From the NCBI RefSeq assembly GCF_017355785.1, contig NZ_JAFEWE010000006.1:272889-336888 (forward strand): a DNA stretch of 64,000 nucleotides, read 5' to 3'. Shown one piece after another: positions 1 to 8,702 of the stretch. Each line of letters starts with the position of its first letter. Within the stretch, counting starts at the first letter, position 1. Both the position numbers and the translations under genes were made by a program. The stretch comes from Desertivirga arenae. GTDB taxonomy: Bacteria; Bacteroidota; Bacteroidia; Sphingobacteriales; Sphingobacteriaceae. The notes beneath the pieces are model-generated. The model saw only the letters and a program-made list of their open reading frames with translations. It was not told where the DNA came from and made no database searches.

Positions 1-1
1 T

Positions 2-1297
2 GACCGGGCGAGTCGCGATTGGCTCGCAATTGTTTCAGTCGCCTCTGCCATTATCATTCACATTGCTTTTTCACTCCTGGCAGGAGGCATAGTTCTGGAA
101 ACCCTTTTTGGAGTGGATATGTATACCAGCATTATAGCTATTTCTATAGTTACCGCTATTTATACTATCATCGGAGGTCTCACCGCAGTAGTGGTCACAG
201 AATCAATTCAAACTATTGTTTTATTAGCCGGTGCAATAATAATCAGTATTGCAGCATACAATAAAATGGGTGGTTGGGAGCCAATGATGAATACACTCCA
301 GGCCAACAATCAATTGGAACGCCTATCAATGATGCGACCACATGGTGACAAAAGTGGGATGCCCTGGTATTCCATCTTTCTCGGTTATCCCATACTCGGT
401 ATCTGGTACTGGTGTGCAGATCAAACTATCGTGCAGCGGGTGTTAGGAGCAAAAGATGAAAATCATGCACGAGTGGGCCCTTTATTTTGTGGCTTCATAA
501 AAATATTACCGGTATTCATTTTCGTATTGCCGGGCTTGTTTGCTTATACACTTGCGCAAACCGGGAAGATGGACATTTCTTCATTACAGGTACTGGAAGG
601 TGGGACAGAGAAAGTTAACAGTAAGGGTATCTATACCCTGATGATCACCCAACTGCTTCCAACCGGTCTGGTAGGAATCCTGGTAGCGGCCCTGCTCTCG
701 GGATTAATGAGTCAGATTTCAGGAGCTCTAAACTCCATCTCTACCGTTATTAGTTACGACATTTATCAGCGTTACAATCCTCAGGCTTCTGATCAGGCGC
801 TTGTAAAAACCGGCAAAATTGCTGCAGCGGTTTCACTGGTAATATCACTGGCTCTTCTCCCCTTACTCAATCGTTACGAAAGTATTTTTAATGGATTAAA
901 TGATATTATTGCACATATAGCTCCTCCCATAACCTGTGTGTTCTTATTGGGCATATTCTGGAGTAAAGCTTCCGCTATCTCTGCAAAGTTAACTCTGTGG
1001 ATTGGCTCATCTTTGGGAGTAGGGGTATATGCCACTAACAAACTCTTTCCCTCTTCAATCCTTGCTGAGATTCCTTTTATGATGATGGCATTTTATCTCT
1101 TTAGTATTTGTGTTTTGATGCAACTAATTTTCTCCCTTATATGCCCTGTTCAACATTCGGAAGAAAGCCGTGTGCTCTATTGGAAGTCTCCTGTGGAACC
1201 CCTTCAATCAAGCGGATGGAAAGGTCTTGGCAATTTTAAAGTTCTGTCGGCTGTTCTGTTTTTAATTATGGCATTACTGTTCTACACGTTTCGCTAA
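2..1297 (+). CDS. Sodium:solute symporter, SGLT-like (5' end cut by window)
   Basis: Inner-membrane Na+-coupled transporter of the SSS/SLC5 family, probably for a sugar. The reading frame is open from base 2, so the first ATG at 113 is internal and the N-terminus lies outside the window. 431 residues remain, against about 500-560 for the full family. The sequence is a run of hydrophobic helices. The stretch GYPILGIWYWCADQTIVQR (about 130 residues into the visible part) is the hallmark of the SGLT branch, and LLSGLMSQISGALNS matches the conserved SSS segment near the sodium site. Substrate is inferred from family only. The next gene follows after 79 bp on the same strand and is functionally unrelated. 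Confidence 0.88.
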   Translation, partial: DRASRDWLAIVSVASAIIIHIAFSLLAGGIVLETLFGVDMYTSIIAISIVTAIYTIIGGLTAVVVTESIQTIVLLAGAIIISIAAYNKMGGWEPMMNTLQANNQLERLSMMRPHGDKSGMPWYSIFLGYPILGIWYWCADQTIVQRVLGAKDENHARVGPLFCGFIKILPVFIFVLPGLFAYTLAQTGKMDISSLQVLEGGTEKVNSKGIYTLMITQLLPTGLVGILVAALLSGLMSQISGALNSISTVISYDIYQRYNPQASDQALVKTGKIAAAVSLVISLALLPLLNRYESIFNGLNDIIAHIAPPITCVFLLGIFWSKASAISAKLTLWIGSSLGVGVYATNKLFPSSILAEIPFMMMAFYLFSICVLMQLIFSLICPVQHSEESRVLYWKSPVEPLQSSGWKGLGNFKVLSAVLFLIMALLFYTFR

Positions 1298-1376
1298 TTG
1301 AATAGGTCTTCTATTATTTCCGGTAGAGTTTTTTGCATCTCGAAAAACTATATTTACCGAAACGTTTAGCTTCCTT

Positions 1377-2153
1377 ATGCGAACATCTCATGATCTCCGA
1401 TTAGCTGTCTTAATTGATGCCGACAATGTTCCATATGCCAACATCAAGGGTATTATGGAGGAAATAGCAAAATATGGCAATCCAACCACGAAAAGGATTT
1501 ACGCTGATTGGACGAAACCAACGGTATCTGGATGGAAGAACGTTTTGCTGGAAAATGCCATAACCCCTATCCAGCAATACAGCTACTCCACCGGTAAAAA
1601 CGCTACAGATTCTGCAATGATCATCGACGCTATGGATATTCTTTATTCCGGAAAGGTTGATGGATTTTGCATCATTTCGAGTGACAGTGATTTTACCCGG
1701 CTAGCCACACGTTTAAGGGAAGCCGGAATGATGGTCATTGGAATAGGCGAGAAAAAAACGCTTAATCCCTTTATTGTTGCCTGTGACAGGTTCATCTATA
1801 TTGAGATCTTGGGAAATAATAGTGATAAAGAAAGCGAAGAAGTCAAAACCAACGAGCCCGCAGCTAAAAAGGATACCAAAAGAAAGGTACCCTCCAGGGA
1901 ACCTAAGTTAAATAAGGCGACTATTAAATTAATATCAACCACGATTAATGATGTGGCCGATGAGAGTGGCTGGGCTTATCTTGCAGATGTAGGAAGCTTA
2001 ATTATGAAAAAGCAACCCGACTTTGATCCTCGCAATTTTGGGTTCTTTAAACTCACTCCTTTAATTCGCTCCATTCCATCCATTGAGATTGACGAAAGGG
2101 AAACAGGAAACAGAGCTGTCAAACACATCTATATCAGGAATAAGCATAGTTGA
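1377..2153 (+). CDS. NYN-domain ribonuclease-like protein with C-terminal OST-HTH/LOTUS domain
   Basis: 258 residues. The N-terminal NYN (LabA/DUF88, PIN-like) domain covers about residues 8-145 and keeps the acidic metal-binding set: D14/D16 in LIDADN, D78 in TDSAM, D84 in IIDAMD, and D103/D105 in SSDSDF. A basic linker (about 150-175) leads to an OST-HTH/LOTUS domain (about 178-255), an RNA-binding winged helix. Members of this family are predicted or shown to cleave RNA; the substrate here is unknown. The stop lies 60 bp before the retron ARM gene on the same strand. The 11-mer CTATATTTACC occurs upstream of both genes (1348-1358 and 2179-2189), so each may have its own similar promoter. 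A role beside the retron is inferred from position only. Confidence 0.85.
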   Translation: MRTSHDLRLAVLIDADNVPYANIKGIMEEIAKYGNPTTKRIYADWTKPTVSGWKNVLLENAITPIQQYSYSTGKNATDSAMIIDAMDILYSGKVDGFCIISSDSDFTRLATRLREAGMMVIGIGEKKTLNPFIVACDRFIYIEILGNNSDKESEEVKTNEPAAKKDTKRKVPSREPKLNKATIKLISTTINDVADESGWAYLADVGSLIMKKQPDFDPRNFGFFKLTPLIRSIPSIEIDERETGNRAVKHIYIRNKHS

Positions 2154-2213
2154 ATCCCGCTGTAATTCGTTAAAAAATCTATATTTACCCTCAAGAATCT
2201 TAAACCGTAATTC

Positions 2214-5200
2214 TTGAAATTAATTAAGCAAGTCAGTTTATATTACCAGGAGGGTACATCTGATAAAGTATATGAAATAGATCTTCTTCAAACCGGGCAA
2301 GATTATGTAGTAAACTTCAGGTATGGTAAGCGGGGAAGCACTTTAAAAGAAGGCACCAAAACTATTTTTCCGGTTGTCCTGTCAGAGGCAGAGAAAGTTT
2401 TTGACAGCCTTGAGCAGGAGAAAAGAAAGAAGGGCTACGTAGCAGTTGGCGAAGCAATGGGACTTGTATCTGAATCAAGTTCAGATAGTGTCAGAAAACC
2501 CTCAAAGAAGGAAAAGTTAATTCTTAAATACCTGAAAGCTGCGTTGGCTGGAGAGGAACCAGAGAACTGGCGTATTTCAAGGATTATTTGGCGAGCTGCA
2601 GAACTAAAGATCACAGAAGCTGTACCATCTATACTCAAACTAGCTGACGAGGAGGATGATTTCAACCTCTATTCGGTGGTTTGGGCATTGGGAAGGATGA
2701 AGGCAGAAAAAGGTTTGTCGTTTTTAAAAGAGCTGATCAGTGATCATAGGACTGCTGAACATGTTGCAGAGTTAGCGAAAGATGCTCTACTCGAACTGAG
2801 CACAGATAAAGACCGCGAAATACTGTTGGAGACGTATATTAAATCGCTTCCAGACAATTTCTATCAGCCCATTGCCAATAACTATTATCAAGAGTTGGAG
2901 AAGCAGATAGAGGAGTTCTTGTTTAATTTGCAAACAACTTCTAATCAGTACATTGTTACCCTTTACAGATTATCACGCTACAATCACAGAGTAAGGAAGA
3001 TTTTCCTTGAAGTATTACCAAAAATTCCTTTCAAGCCGAACTACTTTAAACATATACGTAAAGTATTTAAAGCGGCAGAAATGCTGGAAGATTATGAGGT
3101 ATTTGGAATACTGGCGAAAGAAATAGAAAGACAAAACCCTTCGTACGGTAGTTTCAGCGCTAAAACTAAGGATTACCTGAGCCGGAGAGTGTTTCGCTCG
3201 TTGAGGAGATCAGGGAACGACCAGTCGGAAAGCTATACTGAACTCGCAACAGGTATCCTTCTTGCCTTTAGTGATGCCGTGGATAATTCTGCTCCATTTG
3301 AGAACACCAGGTATATAAGTAACTATAACGAACAAACAAGAAGATACAGTTACGACACAGTGGTAAGCCACTACGATTCTTATGCGCGATTCAAGTCTTT
3401 CTACTATATATTATATGCAAATAGTTCTCGCTATGAGTTGGCTGATATAGCCTGGAAATGCATTCCCCCCTACCTTCCAGGAGCTACGGCTCCGGAACAG
3501 CGGGAAGAGGCTTTTCCTTCTTTATGGAACAGATCTCCTGAGCAGGTCATTAAACTTTTAAAGGAAACTAAAGCTCGTCGTGTACAGGAATTCGCTTTAA
3601 AAGTATTCAACGCAAATTCATCATTTGAATCAGAACTTAGCAAGGAGGATGTAATCGCATTTTTAAATGCATTCTTTAGCGAGACTCAGCAGCTCGGCTT
3701 AACACTGGTCAGGAAGATATTTAATCCACGTGATCCGGACAAGAATTTGCTCTTAGCCGTACTTCAATCACGTTTGAACGAAGCCAGGGAGCAAGGATAC
3801 CAATGGATTTCGGCTGACCGGCTTAACCTGCTTTCTGATACTAATTTCGTTGCTGATCTTATTAAGATCAATAACCCTGACACACATCTCTGGCTTCGTG
3901 GATTATTAACGGGTAATGCCTTCCAAAAAGAAGAGGCTGATGTTATTATCGCACGACTAATCTCCTGGCTCGTACAGCGGGCAGACCTGGAAGACCAGAC
4001 GGAGTACTACGATCTGGTAACCGATACGCTGGTTATTGCCTTCCAGGAAAACCTGAAATACATTAGCCTTTCTGTCATTACAGAGCTTCTAAATCATAAG
4101 AGTGTAACTCTTCACGAACTCGCCGGAAAGATCCTTATAAAGCACGAAATAAAACCGGAAGAGCTTCCCGAAGATCTTCTGCTTACACTACTAAGCTCTC
4201 AGGAAGAGGGACCAAGAACATTGGGCATTCAGTTACTCTCTAAATTCCCCTTAGACATTCTGCTGGAGAAGAAGAATTTACTGGTAAGCTTTTGCCTCTC
4301 TCCTCTACAGGACGTACGCAATGCTGTTAAACCGCTGATAGCACGGGTAAATGGAGCATATCCTGATTTTGGTAAGGATCTTATCCGACTTTTTGTACCT
4401 GCATTTACTTTGAAGGAGTCTTATGAAGGCTTGCATGAAGATCTGCTGAGTTTATTGACCAGCGAATTGAAGGATAATTTGCAGATACTGGATAAAGATC
4501 AGACCCTACAATTATTAAACGCGAGGTACCGTACTGCACAAAAACTTGGAGCTTTCGTCCTTTTAAATTACATCGATAAAGAAGGGTTAACCATACCAGA
4601 AGTAGTTAAATTGGCCGACAATCCACTGGAGGAAGTGCGGATGCTTGCCTGGAACTGGTATTCCGAACATCTGCAATTGGTGAAAGCGGATAAGAATGAT
4701 AGCATTCGTATTACCGATTCGGAATGGAAAGACACTAAGGCATTTGCCTTCGACTATTTCAGGAAGCAATGCAATGAAGACGATTGGACAGTTGAAATAC
4801 TGGTAAGTATTTGCGATAGTATTCAGGAGGATGTACAAGCCTTTGGCAGGGAAATGATCACCCGCTGTTTCAAAACAGAGCAAGGACAGGAGTACCTTCT
4901 TAAGCTAAGTCAGCACCCCGATACCAAAATTCAGCTCTTCACTACCACTTACCTTGAGGTGTTTGCGAAAGACAATCTGGAAGTTATCAGTTCACTGCAG
5001 CTATACTTTCTTACCATCTTATCCCAGGTGAATAAAGGAAAAGCAGCAAAAGCCAGGGTACTTGAATTCCTTCGGAAGGAGGCATTGAAATCAGAAGAGG
5101 CAGCGCAGTTGATCGTTGAAATTTTTAACCGGATTTCTGCTTCGGTAGCAATAACAGAAAAAGCAGCCTGTATTCAGGCATTGAGAGAAATTCAAAAAGC

Positions 5201-5261
5201 TTATCCGCAGGTAGGATCAGCTACAGTTGTAAACCAATACCCTGATTATATAAGGAACTAA
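2214..5261 (+). CDS. WGR-domain + HEAT/ARM-repeat protein, retron accessory (type XIII-like ARM protein)
   Basis: 1015 residues read from a TTG codon. TTG is chosen because the WGR domain starts at once (MKLIKQVSLYYQEG), leaving no room for a later ATG. WGR domain about residues 1-80, with YGKRG in place of the canonical WGR. The rest is almost wholly alpha-helical repeat of HEAT/ARM type, with recurring helical units such as the one near residues 130-195 (SILKLADEEDDFNLYSVVWA). No enzymatic motif was seen. The stop is 3 bp before the SWIM gene, so the two are co-transcribed. From recollection, type XIII retrons pair an RT with an ARM-repeat protein and a WH-SWIM protein; this is that layout. 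Likely a scaffold or effector that acts with the SWIM protein. Confidence 0.85.
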   Translation: MKLIKQVSLYYQEGTSDKVYEIDLLQTGQDYVVNFRYGKRGSTLKEGTKTIFPVVLSEAEKVFDSLEQEKRKKGYVAVGEAMGLVSESSSDSVRKPSKKEKLILKYLKAALAGEEPENWRISRIIWRAAELKITEAVPSILKLADEEDDFNLYSVVWALGRMKAEKGLSFLKELISDHRTAEHVAELAKDALLELSTDKDREILLETYIKSLPDNFYQPIANNYYQELEKQIEEFLFNLQTTSNQYIVTLYRLSRYNHRVRKIFLEVLPKIPFKPNYFKHIRKVFKAAEMLEDYEVFGILAKEIERQNPSYGSFSAKTKDYLSRRVFRSLRRSGNDQSESYTELATGILLAFSDAVDNSAPFENTRYISNYNEQTRRYSYDTVVSHYDSYARFKSFYYILYANSSRYELADIAWKCIPPYLPGATAPEQREEAFPSLWNRSPEQVIKLLKETKARRVQEFALKVFNANSSFESELSKEDVIAFLNAFFSETQQLGLTLVRKIFNPRDPDKNLLLAVLQSRLNEAREQGYQWISADRLNLLSDTNFVADLIKINNPDTHLWLRGLLTGNAFQKEEADVIIARLISWLVQRADLEDQTEYYDLVTDTLVIAFQENLKYISLSVITELLNHKSVTLHELAGKILIKHEIKPEELPEDLLLTLLSSQEEGPRTLGIQLLSKFPLDILLEKKNLLVSFCLSPLQDVRNAVKPLIARVNGAYPDFGKDLIRLFVPAFTLKESYEGLHEDLLSLLTSELKDNLQILDKDQTLQLLNARYRTAQKLGAFVLLNYIDKEGLTIPEVVKLADNPLEEVRMLAWNWYSEHLQLVKADKNDSIRITDSEWKDTKAFAFDYFRKQCNEDDWTVEILVSICDSIQEDVQAFGREMITRCFKTEQGQEYLLKLSQHPDTKIQLFTTTYLEVFAKDNLEVISSLQLYFLTILSQVNKGKAAKARVLEFLRKEALKSEEAAQLIVEIFNRISASVAITEKAACIQALREIQKAYPQVGSATVVNQYPDYIRN

Positions 5262-5264
5262 CAG

Positions 5265-6899
5265 ATGGAGTTTAATTATAAATTTAAGGGAGAGAGCTCC
5301 ATACAAAGTTCCGCAGGTAAAGTGGACATGTCCTTTGCCCCCGATCTCCTCCGGGAACCCACCTATTTTTCAGGTTTGTTGAATAGCAAAGTTCCTTTCA
5401 GGGAAGCAATTTCTGTACTTCATGATATCGTGGTATCCGACTTCAGGTTCAAGCCTAAAGATAAAAGCGATTATAAAGAATGGGCCAAACAACAGGAGGA
5501 TATTTGGCTTGCAGAGTACCTTGAAGGTAGTGCTGATGTTGAAGCCAAGCTTAAGGTGGTAAGAAAAGAGCTGGAAGACGTAAGGAGGCAGAAAGGTGAA
5601 ATCATGAGTCCTTTCTATAAAGCTCAGCGGGAGTATTTCAACTACATTTATAAACATAACCGCGAAGCCTGGATTGTACTGGATCCAGTGATTACTGTTC
5701 ACCCAGACGAACTCTTCTTTGAATGCTTCAGTCAGGATGAATCATCTTACGGTAAACTGGGCTGTAACTATAATGTATTTAAAGACCTGAAAGACTTTAA
5801 GTGCGGAACAACAAATGTGGATTACTCTGCAGACCTCTATAATGAATTTCAGAAAGTCCGCAACTATAAAGAGACCCATTTCAATATAGATCCCAGTGGT
5901 TTTGAAGTTCATACCACGGCAGAAGAATCATATAAAGAGGTAAAAATAGATGTTCCGGAAAGTTGGGTGCGAGGCTTTCTGCAAGTAAGTTCGGCAATGA
6001 CTTTGCCTGCCCATGTCTTTCATCTTCACCCTACCGACCTGTATAATATCTGCTTTATACTTCGCAGAAATAAGGAAAAAGAAGGTCCTCGCTCTATTCG
6101 CTTCGTTTTAAAACCTGGGAAACCTGTAACCTTGATATTTGAACCCTGGAATCTGGAATTAAAGTGCTCTCGTTCAGTTTATGAAGGAAATTCAGCAACC
6201 GAAATCCGCATCTGGGGCCGAAGAAGATTGCTTTTATTGGAAAGGCTTATTCCACTTGCTAAAGGATTTAAGGTGGTGTTACTGGGATCAGGCCTTCCCT
6301 CTTTCTTCGTTGCCGATTTAGGAGATATGAACTTCACCTTAGGCTTATCAGGTTGGACAGCAAATGACTGGTCGCAGTTAGGTAACTTCGATTTACTTGC
6401 CCCAAGAACGCAGGTAGACAGTTTAACGATGCAAAAAGTATATACTGGATTGAAAGAAACCTGGACTGAGCCTGCTCCTGCTTTAGCTAAGCGACTCGGT
6501 TTGGATCAACATATTGTTCTTGGAGCCTTGTCTGCTTTCACGCAGGCAGGAAGAGTCATCTTCGATATCCATAAGGGCACTTACCGCATCCGTGAATTGT
6601 CTCGCGAGTCATTACCCCTTGATAAACTCCGCTTTGCGAATGAACGAGAAGAGCGGGCTAGAAACCTGATGGAAGCTGGCAATGTAAGGAACGTACACAC
6701 GGAGGCAAAAGACAACTTAAAGCAAATAAAGGCTACCGTTAAAGAAAAAGATAAGGTTTATCAGCCGGTTTTATTAATCGATAAAGATGAGCGATTGGTG
6801 AAAGCAAGTTGTACCTGTAATTTTTACACCCAGAATAAATTAATGCAGGGTCCATGTGAACATATTCTCGCCGCCAGGATAGCGGAAAACGTGAATTAA
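5265..6899 (+). CDS. WH-SWIM zinc-finger protein, retron accessory
   Basis: 544 residues. A C-terminal SWIM zinc finger is clear: C516-x-C518, then C531-x-H533 (CTCNF...GPCEH), the CxCxnCxH pattern that binds zinc and usually DNA or protein. A helical segment at about residues 380-460 (KVYTGLKETW...LAKRLGLDQHIVLGALSAF) looks like a winged helix that precedes the finger. The N-terminal 350 residues are not recognised. It starts 3 bp after the ARM gene and ends 46 bp before the predicted ncRNA. WGR/HEAT plus SWIM pairs also occur outside retrons, but position directly before a retron ncRNA and RT argues for a type XIII retron partner. Function of the complex is inferred. Confidence 0.83.
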   Translation: MEFNYKFKGESSIQSSAGKVDMSFAPDLLREPTYFSGLLNSKVPFREAISVLHDIVVSDFRFKPKDKSDYKEWAKQQEDIWLAEYLEGSADVEAKLKVVRKELEDVRRQKGEIMSPFYKAQREYFNYIYKHNREAWIVLDPVITVHPDELFFECFSQDESSYGKLGCNYNVFKDLKDFKCGTTNVDYSADLYNEFQKVRNYKETHFNIDPSGFEVHTTAEESYKEVKIDVPESWVRGFLQVSSAMTLPAHVFHLHPTDLYNICFILRRNKEKEGPRSIRFVLKPGKPVTLIFEPWNLELKCSRSVYEGNSATEIRIWGRRRLLLLERLIPLAKGFKVVLLGSGLPSFFVADLGDMNFTLGLSGWTANDWSQLGNFDLLAPRTQVDSLTMQKVYTGLKETWTEPAPALAKRLGLDQHIVLGALSAFTQAGRVIFDIHKGTYRIRELSRESLPLDKLRFANEREERARNLMEAGNVRNVHTEAKDNLKQIKATVKEKDKVYQPVLLIDKDERLVKASCTCNFYTQNKLMQGPCEHILAARIAENVN

Positions 6900-6911
6900 A
6901 CAGAAATTGAG

Positions 6912-6941
6912 TTTGTAATAATAAAAATAAAATTAGTTTTG
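6912..6941 (+). promoter_or_regulatory. Bacteroidota-type promoter for the retron ncRNA
   Basis: TTTG at 6912-6915, an 18-base spacer, then TAGTTTTG at 6934-6941, matching the Bacteroidota consensus TTTG-N19-TAnnTTTG. Transcription would start at about 6946, which is exactly the first base of the a1 arm of the ncRNA. This suggests that ncRNA and RT can be made separately from the two upstream accessory genes. Confidence 0.7.
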
Positions 6942-6945
6942 TAAA

Positions 6946-7165
6946 GGTAGTGAGGCAGGCCGAAAGACCTTGCACTCCGGGCGGTGGATCACCGTCCTTG
7001 CATACAGCTTAGTAACGCGCCACCGGCCTGTTCTTAACTGTACGATCCTGGTACCATAGTGATATTTCCGGTGCAAATCCGGAGGATTGAAATATCACTA
7101 TGGTACCGTCTCGCTTGAGTTGACCAATCCGGTCCTCAGAATGACGAAGGTGCCTCCTCACTACC
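6946..7165 (+). ncRNA. Retron msr-msd non-coding RNA
   Basis: The 281-base gap between the SWIM gene and the RT is full of nested inverted repeats in the retron order. Outer a1/a2 duplex: 6946-6960 pairs with 7152-7165 (14 base pairs, C6956 bulged). Near the start are a small hairpin CGGTG/CACCG (6982-6986 with 6990-6994) and an alternative 7-bp pairing of 6956-6962 with 7024-7030; these lie in the msr part. The msd part is an 18-bp perfect hairpin, 7050-7067 with 7090-7107, whose loop holds an inner CCGG/CCGG pair (7068-7071, 7079-7082). AACT (7036-7039) can pair with AGTT (7118-7121) at the msd base. The branching guanosine and exact msr/msd boundary cannot be fixed by eye. a2 ends 14 bases before the RT start codon. 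Confidence 0.82.
7050..7107 (+). repeat. Perfect 18-bp inverted repeat: msd stem
   Basis: The left arm GGTACCATAGTGATATTT (7050-7067) is the exact reverse complement of the right arm (7090-7107), with a 22-base loop. It should yield the double-stranded part of the multicopy single-stranded DNA when the RT copies the msd. Confidence 0.85.
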
Positions 7166-7179
7166 ATTTTTCCTCCACT

Positions 7180-8685
7180 ATGAGCAATCAACCAAACCGC
7201 CAGCAGCTTTACGACAGGATAAAAGCATCCACCAGAGACGCAGTGATCCTGGAGGAAATGAAACGTTTTGGCTTCTGGAAAAAAGACGAAGCACAAAGTA
7301 TTGTCCCGGAAACGCTGATCGAGAAAGAAGCAGCTTTAACCAGGGAACTCCGCGATCTCCTGGAGAAACAACAGCGTTTTCAGAACAGGGAACAAGCATT
7401 AATAGAGGTCCGGAGAGCCCGGCTCGAGGCTTCAAAAAAGAAACGTGCGGAAAACAAGCTTTTAAGAAAGCAGCAGAAAGAGCAAAAAGCGGCAAGGTGG
7501 AAGGAGAAGAAAGAAAAGGAGATCATTTACCTCGGGGAAGATGTTTCCCCCGGATTAAATAACGTCTCTGCTAATCCCGATAACCTTAACAAACAAAAGC
7601 TTCCGGTTATTGCCAATGCAGAGGAACTGGCAAAAGCAATGAAAACCACTGTTGCAGAGCTTCGTTTCCTGGCCTATCATCGTACAGTTAGCAAAACTAC
7701 CCATTACCAGCGCTTTTATATCCCAAAGAAAACAGGAGGAAAAAGGTTGATCTCTACCCCAATGCCACGTTTAAAGTCGGCTCAGCACTGGGTGTTGGAA
7801 AATATCCTCGAGCTTCCTGAAATAAAAGATACGGCACACGGTTTTGTTAAAAAAAGATCTATTGTCAGCAACGCCGTCCCTCACTTAAAAGCAGAGGTGG
7901 TCATCAATGTTGATTTGAAAGACTTCTTCCCTTCTATTGATTATAAAAGGGTAAAGGGTTTATTTATATCCTTAGGTTACTCAGAGCAAATTGCTATTAT
8001 TTTAGGCTTGCTGTGTACAGAACCAGAAAGCGATCAGATCGAATTGGATGGTCAGAAATATTATGTGGCCGGAACAGAAAGATTCCTCCCTCAGGGAGCA
8101 CCTACCAGTCCCGCCATCACCAACCTTATTTGCCGTAAGCTCGATGCACGGTTAATAGGGATTTCAAAAAAGCTGGGATTTACTTACACCCGATACGCAG
8201 ATGACCTTACCTTTTCGGCATCGGGGGAAGCTGTTAAAAGTGTGAAAACGCTGATGGGCTTTATCCGCAAAATAGTAAAAGATGAGAACCTCAATATTCA
8301 TCCAGACAAGCTCCGCATCCTTAGAAAAGGAAGTCGCAAAGAAGTAACCGGGATTGTGGTGAATGATAAACCTGCGATTAATTCAAAAGAGCTAGATCGG
8401 TTCCGCGCCCTGCTGTTTCAAATTGAGAAAGACGGCATTGCAGGCAAGCACTGGAAGAACAGTCCCCACCTGCTTCCTTCAATAAAGGGTTACGTCAACT
8501 TCATTTCGATGGTGGATCAAGAGAAAGGCAAAGCCTTGAAAGTAAGAGTTGATGCCATCCTGCAAAAACACGGCTATAAGCACGAGATCAGACATAAATC
8601 GAAACAACAAATAGCTAAAGAGCAGGAAAGAATTGAAGCCGAGGCGGTGCATCAGAAAAAGAAGCCGTGGTGGAAGTTTTGGTAA
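7180..8685 (+). CDS. Retron-type reverse transcriptase
   Basis: 501 residues from the ATG at 7180. Copies the msd RNA into msDNA. RT core at about residues 165-440: catalytic Asp in NVDLKDFFPS (about D245), LPQGAPTSP (303-311), and the YADD box (339-342). Both retron-specific signatures are present: NAxxH (NAVPH, 231-235) and VTG (389-391). Residues 1-150 form a charged, probably coiled-coil N-terminal extension rich in Lys/Glu, followed by a short linker. Start choice: the frame is open back to a TTG at 7087 and has an ATG at 7141, but both lie inside the folded ncRNA (msd loop and before a2), while 7180 lies just 3' of a2. It converges on a DUF4291 gene with only 17 bp between them. Confidence 0.93.
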   Translation: MSNQPNRQQLYDRIKASTRDAVILEEMKRFGFWKKDEAQSIVPETLIEKEAALTRELRDLLEKQQRFQNREQALIEVRRARLEASKKKRAENKLLRKQQKEQKAARWKEKKEKEIIYLGEDVSPGLNNVSANPDNLNKQKLPVIANAEELAKAMKTTVAELRFLAYHRTVSKTTHYQRFYIPKKTGGKRLISTPMPRLKSAQHWVLENILELPEIKDTAHGFVKKRSIVSNAVPHLKAEVVINVDLKDFFPSIDYKRVKGLFISLGYSEQIAIILGLLCTEPESDQIELDGQKYYVAGTERFLPQGAPTSPAITNLICRKLDARLIGISKKLGFTYTRYADDLTFSASGEAVKSVKTLMGFIRKIVKDENLNIHPDKLRILRKGSRKEVTGIVVNDKPAINSKELDRFRALLFQIEKDGIAGKHWKNSPHLLPSIKGYVNFISMVDQEKGKALKVRVDAILQKHGYKHEIRHKSKQQIAKEQERIEAEAVHQKKKPWWKFW

Positions 8686-8702
8686 AATTCGCCTTTTCAA
8701 CT

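Noticed and set aside
7087..7179. RT open frame extends upstream to TTG 7087 and ATG 7141
   Set aside because: Both starts lie within the folded ncRNA (msd loop and just before a2). The residues are not RT-like, and the ATG at 7180 begins a normal N-terminus directly after a2.
7009..7495. Minus-strand open frames of 95 and 105 codons over the retron ncRNA
   Set aside because: They are antisense shadows of the structured RNA and of the RT gene, with biased composition and no recognisable protein features.
5265..8685. RT considered as group II intron or DGR reverse transcriptase
   Set aside because: No intron maturase domain, intron ends, template/variable repeat pair or Avd gene is seen. NAxxH, VTG and the msr-msd fold indicate a retron.
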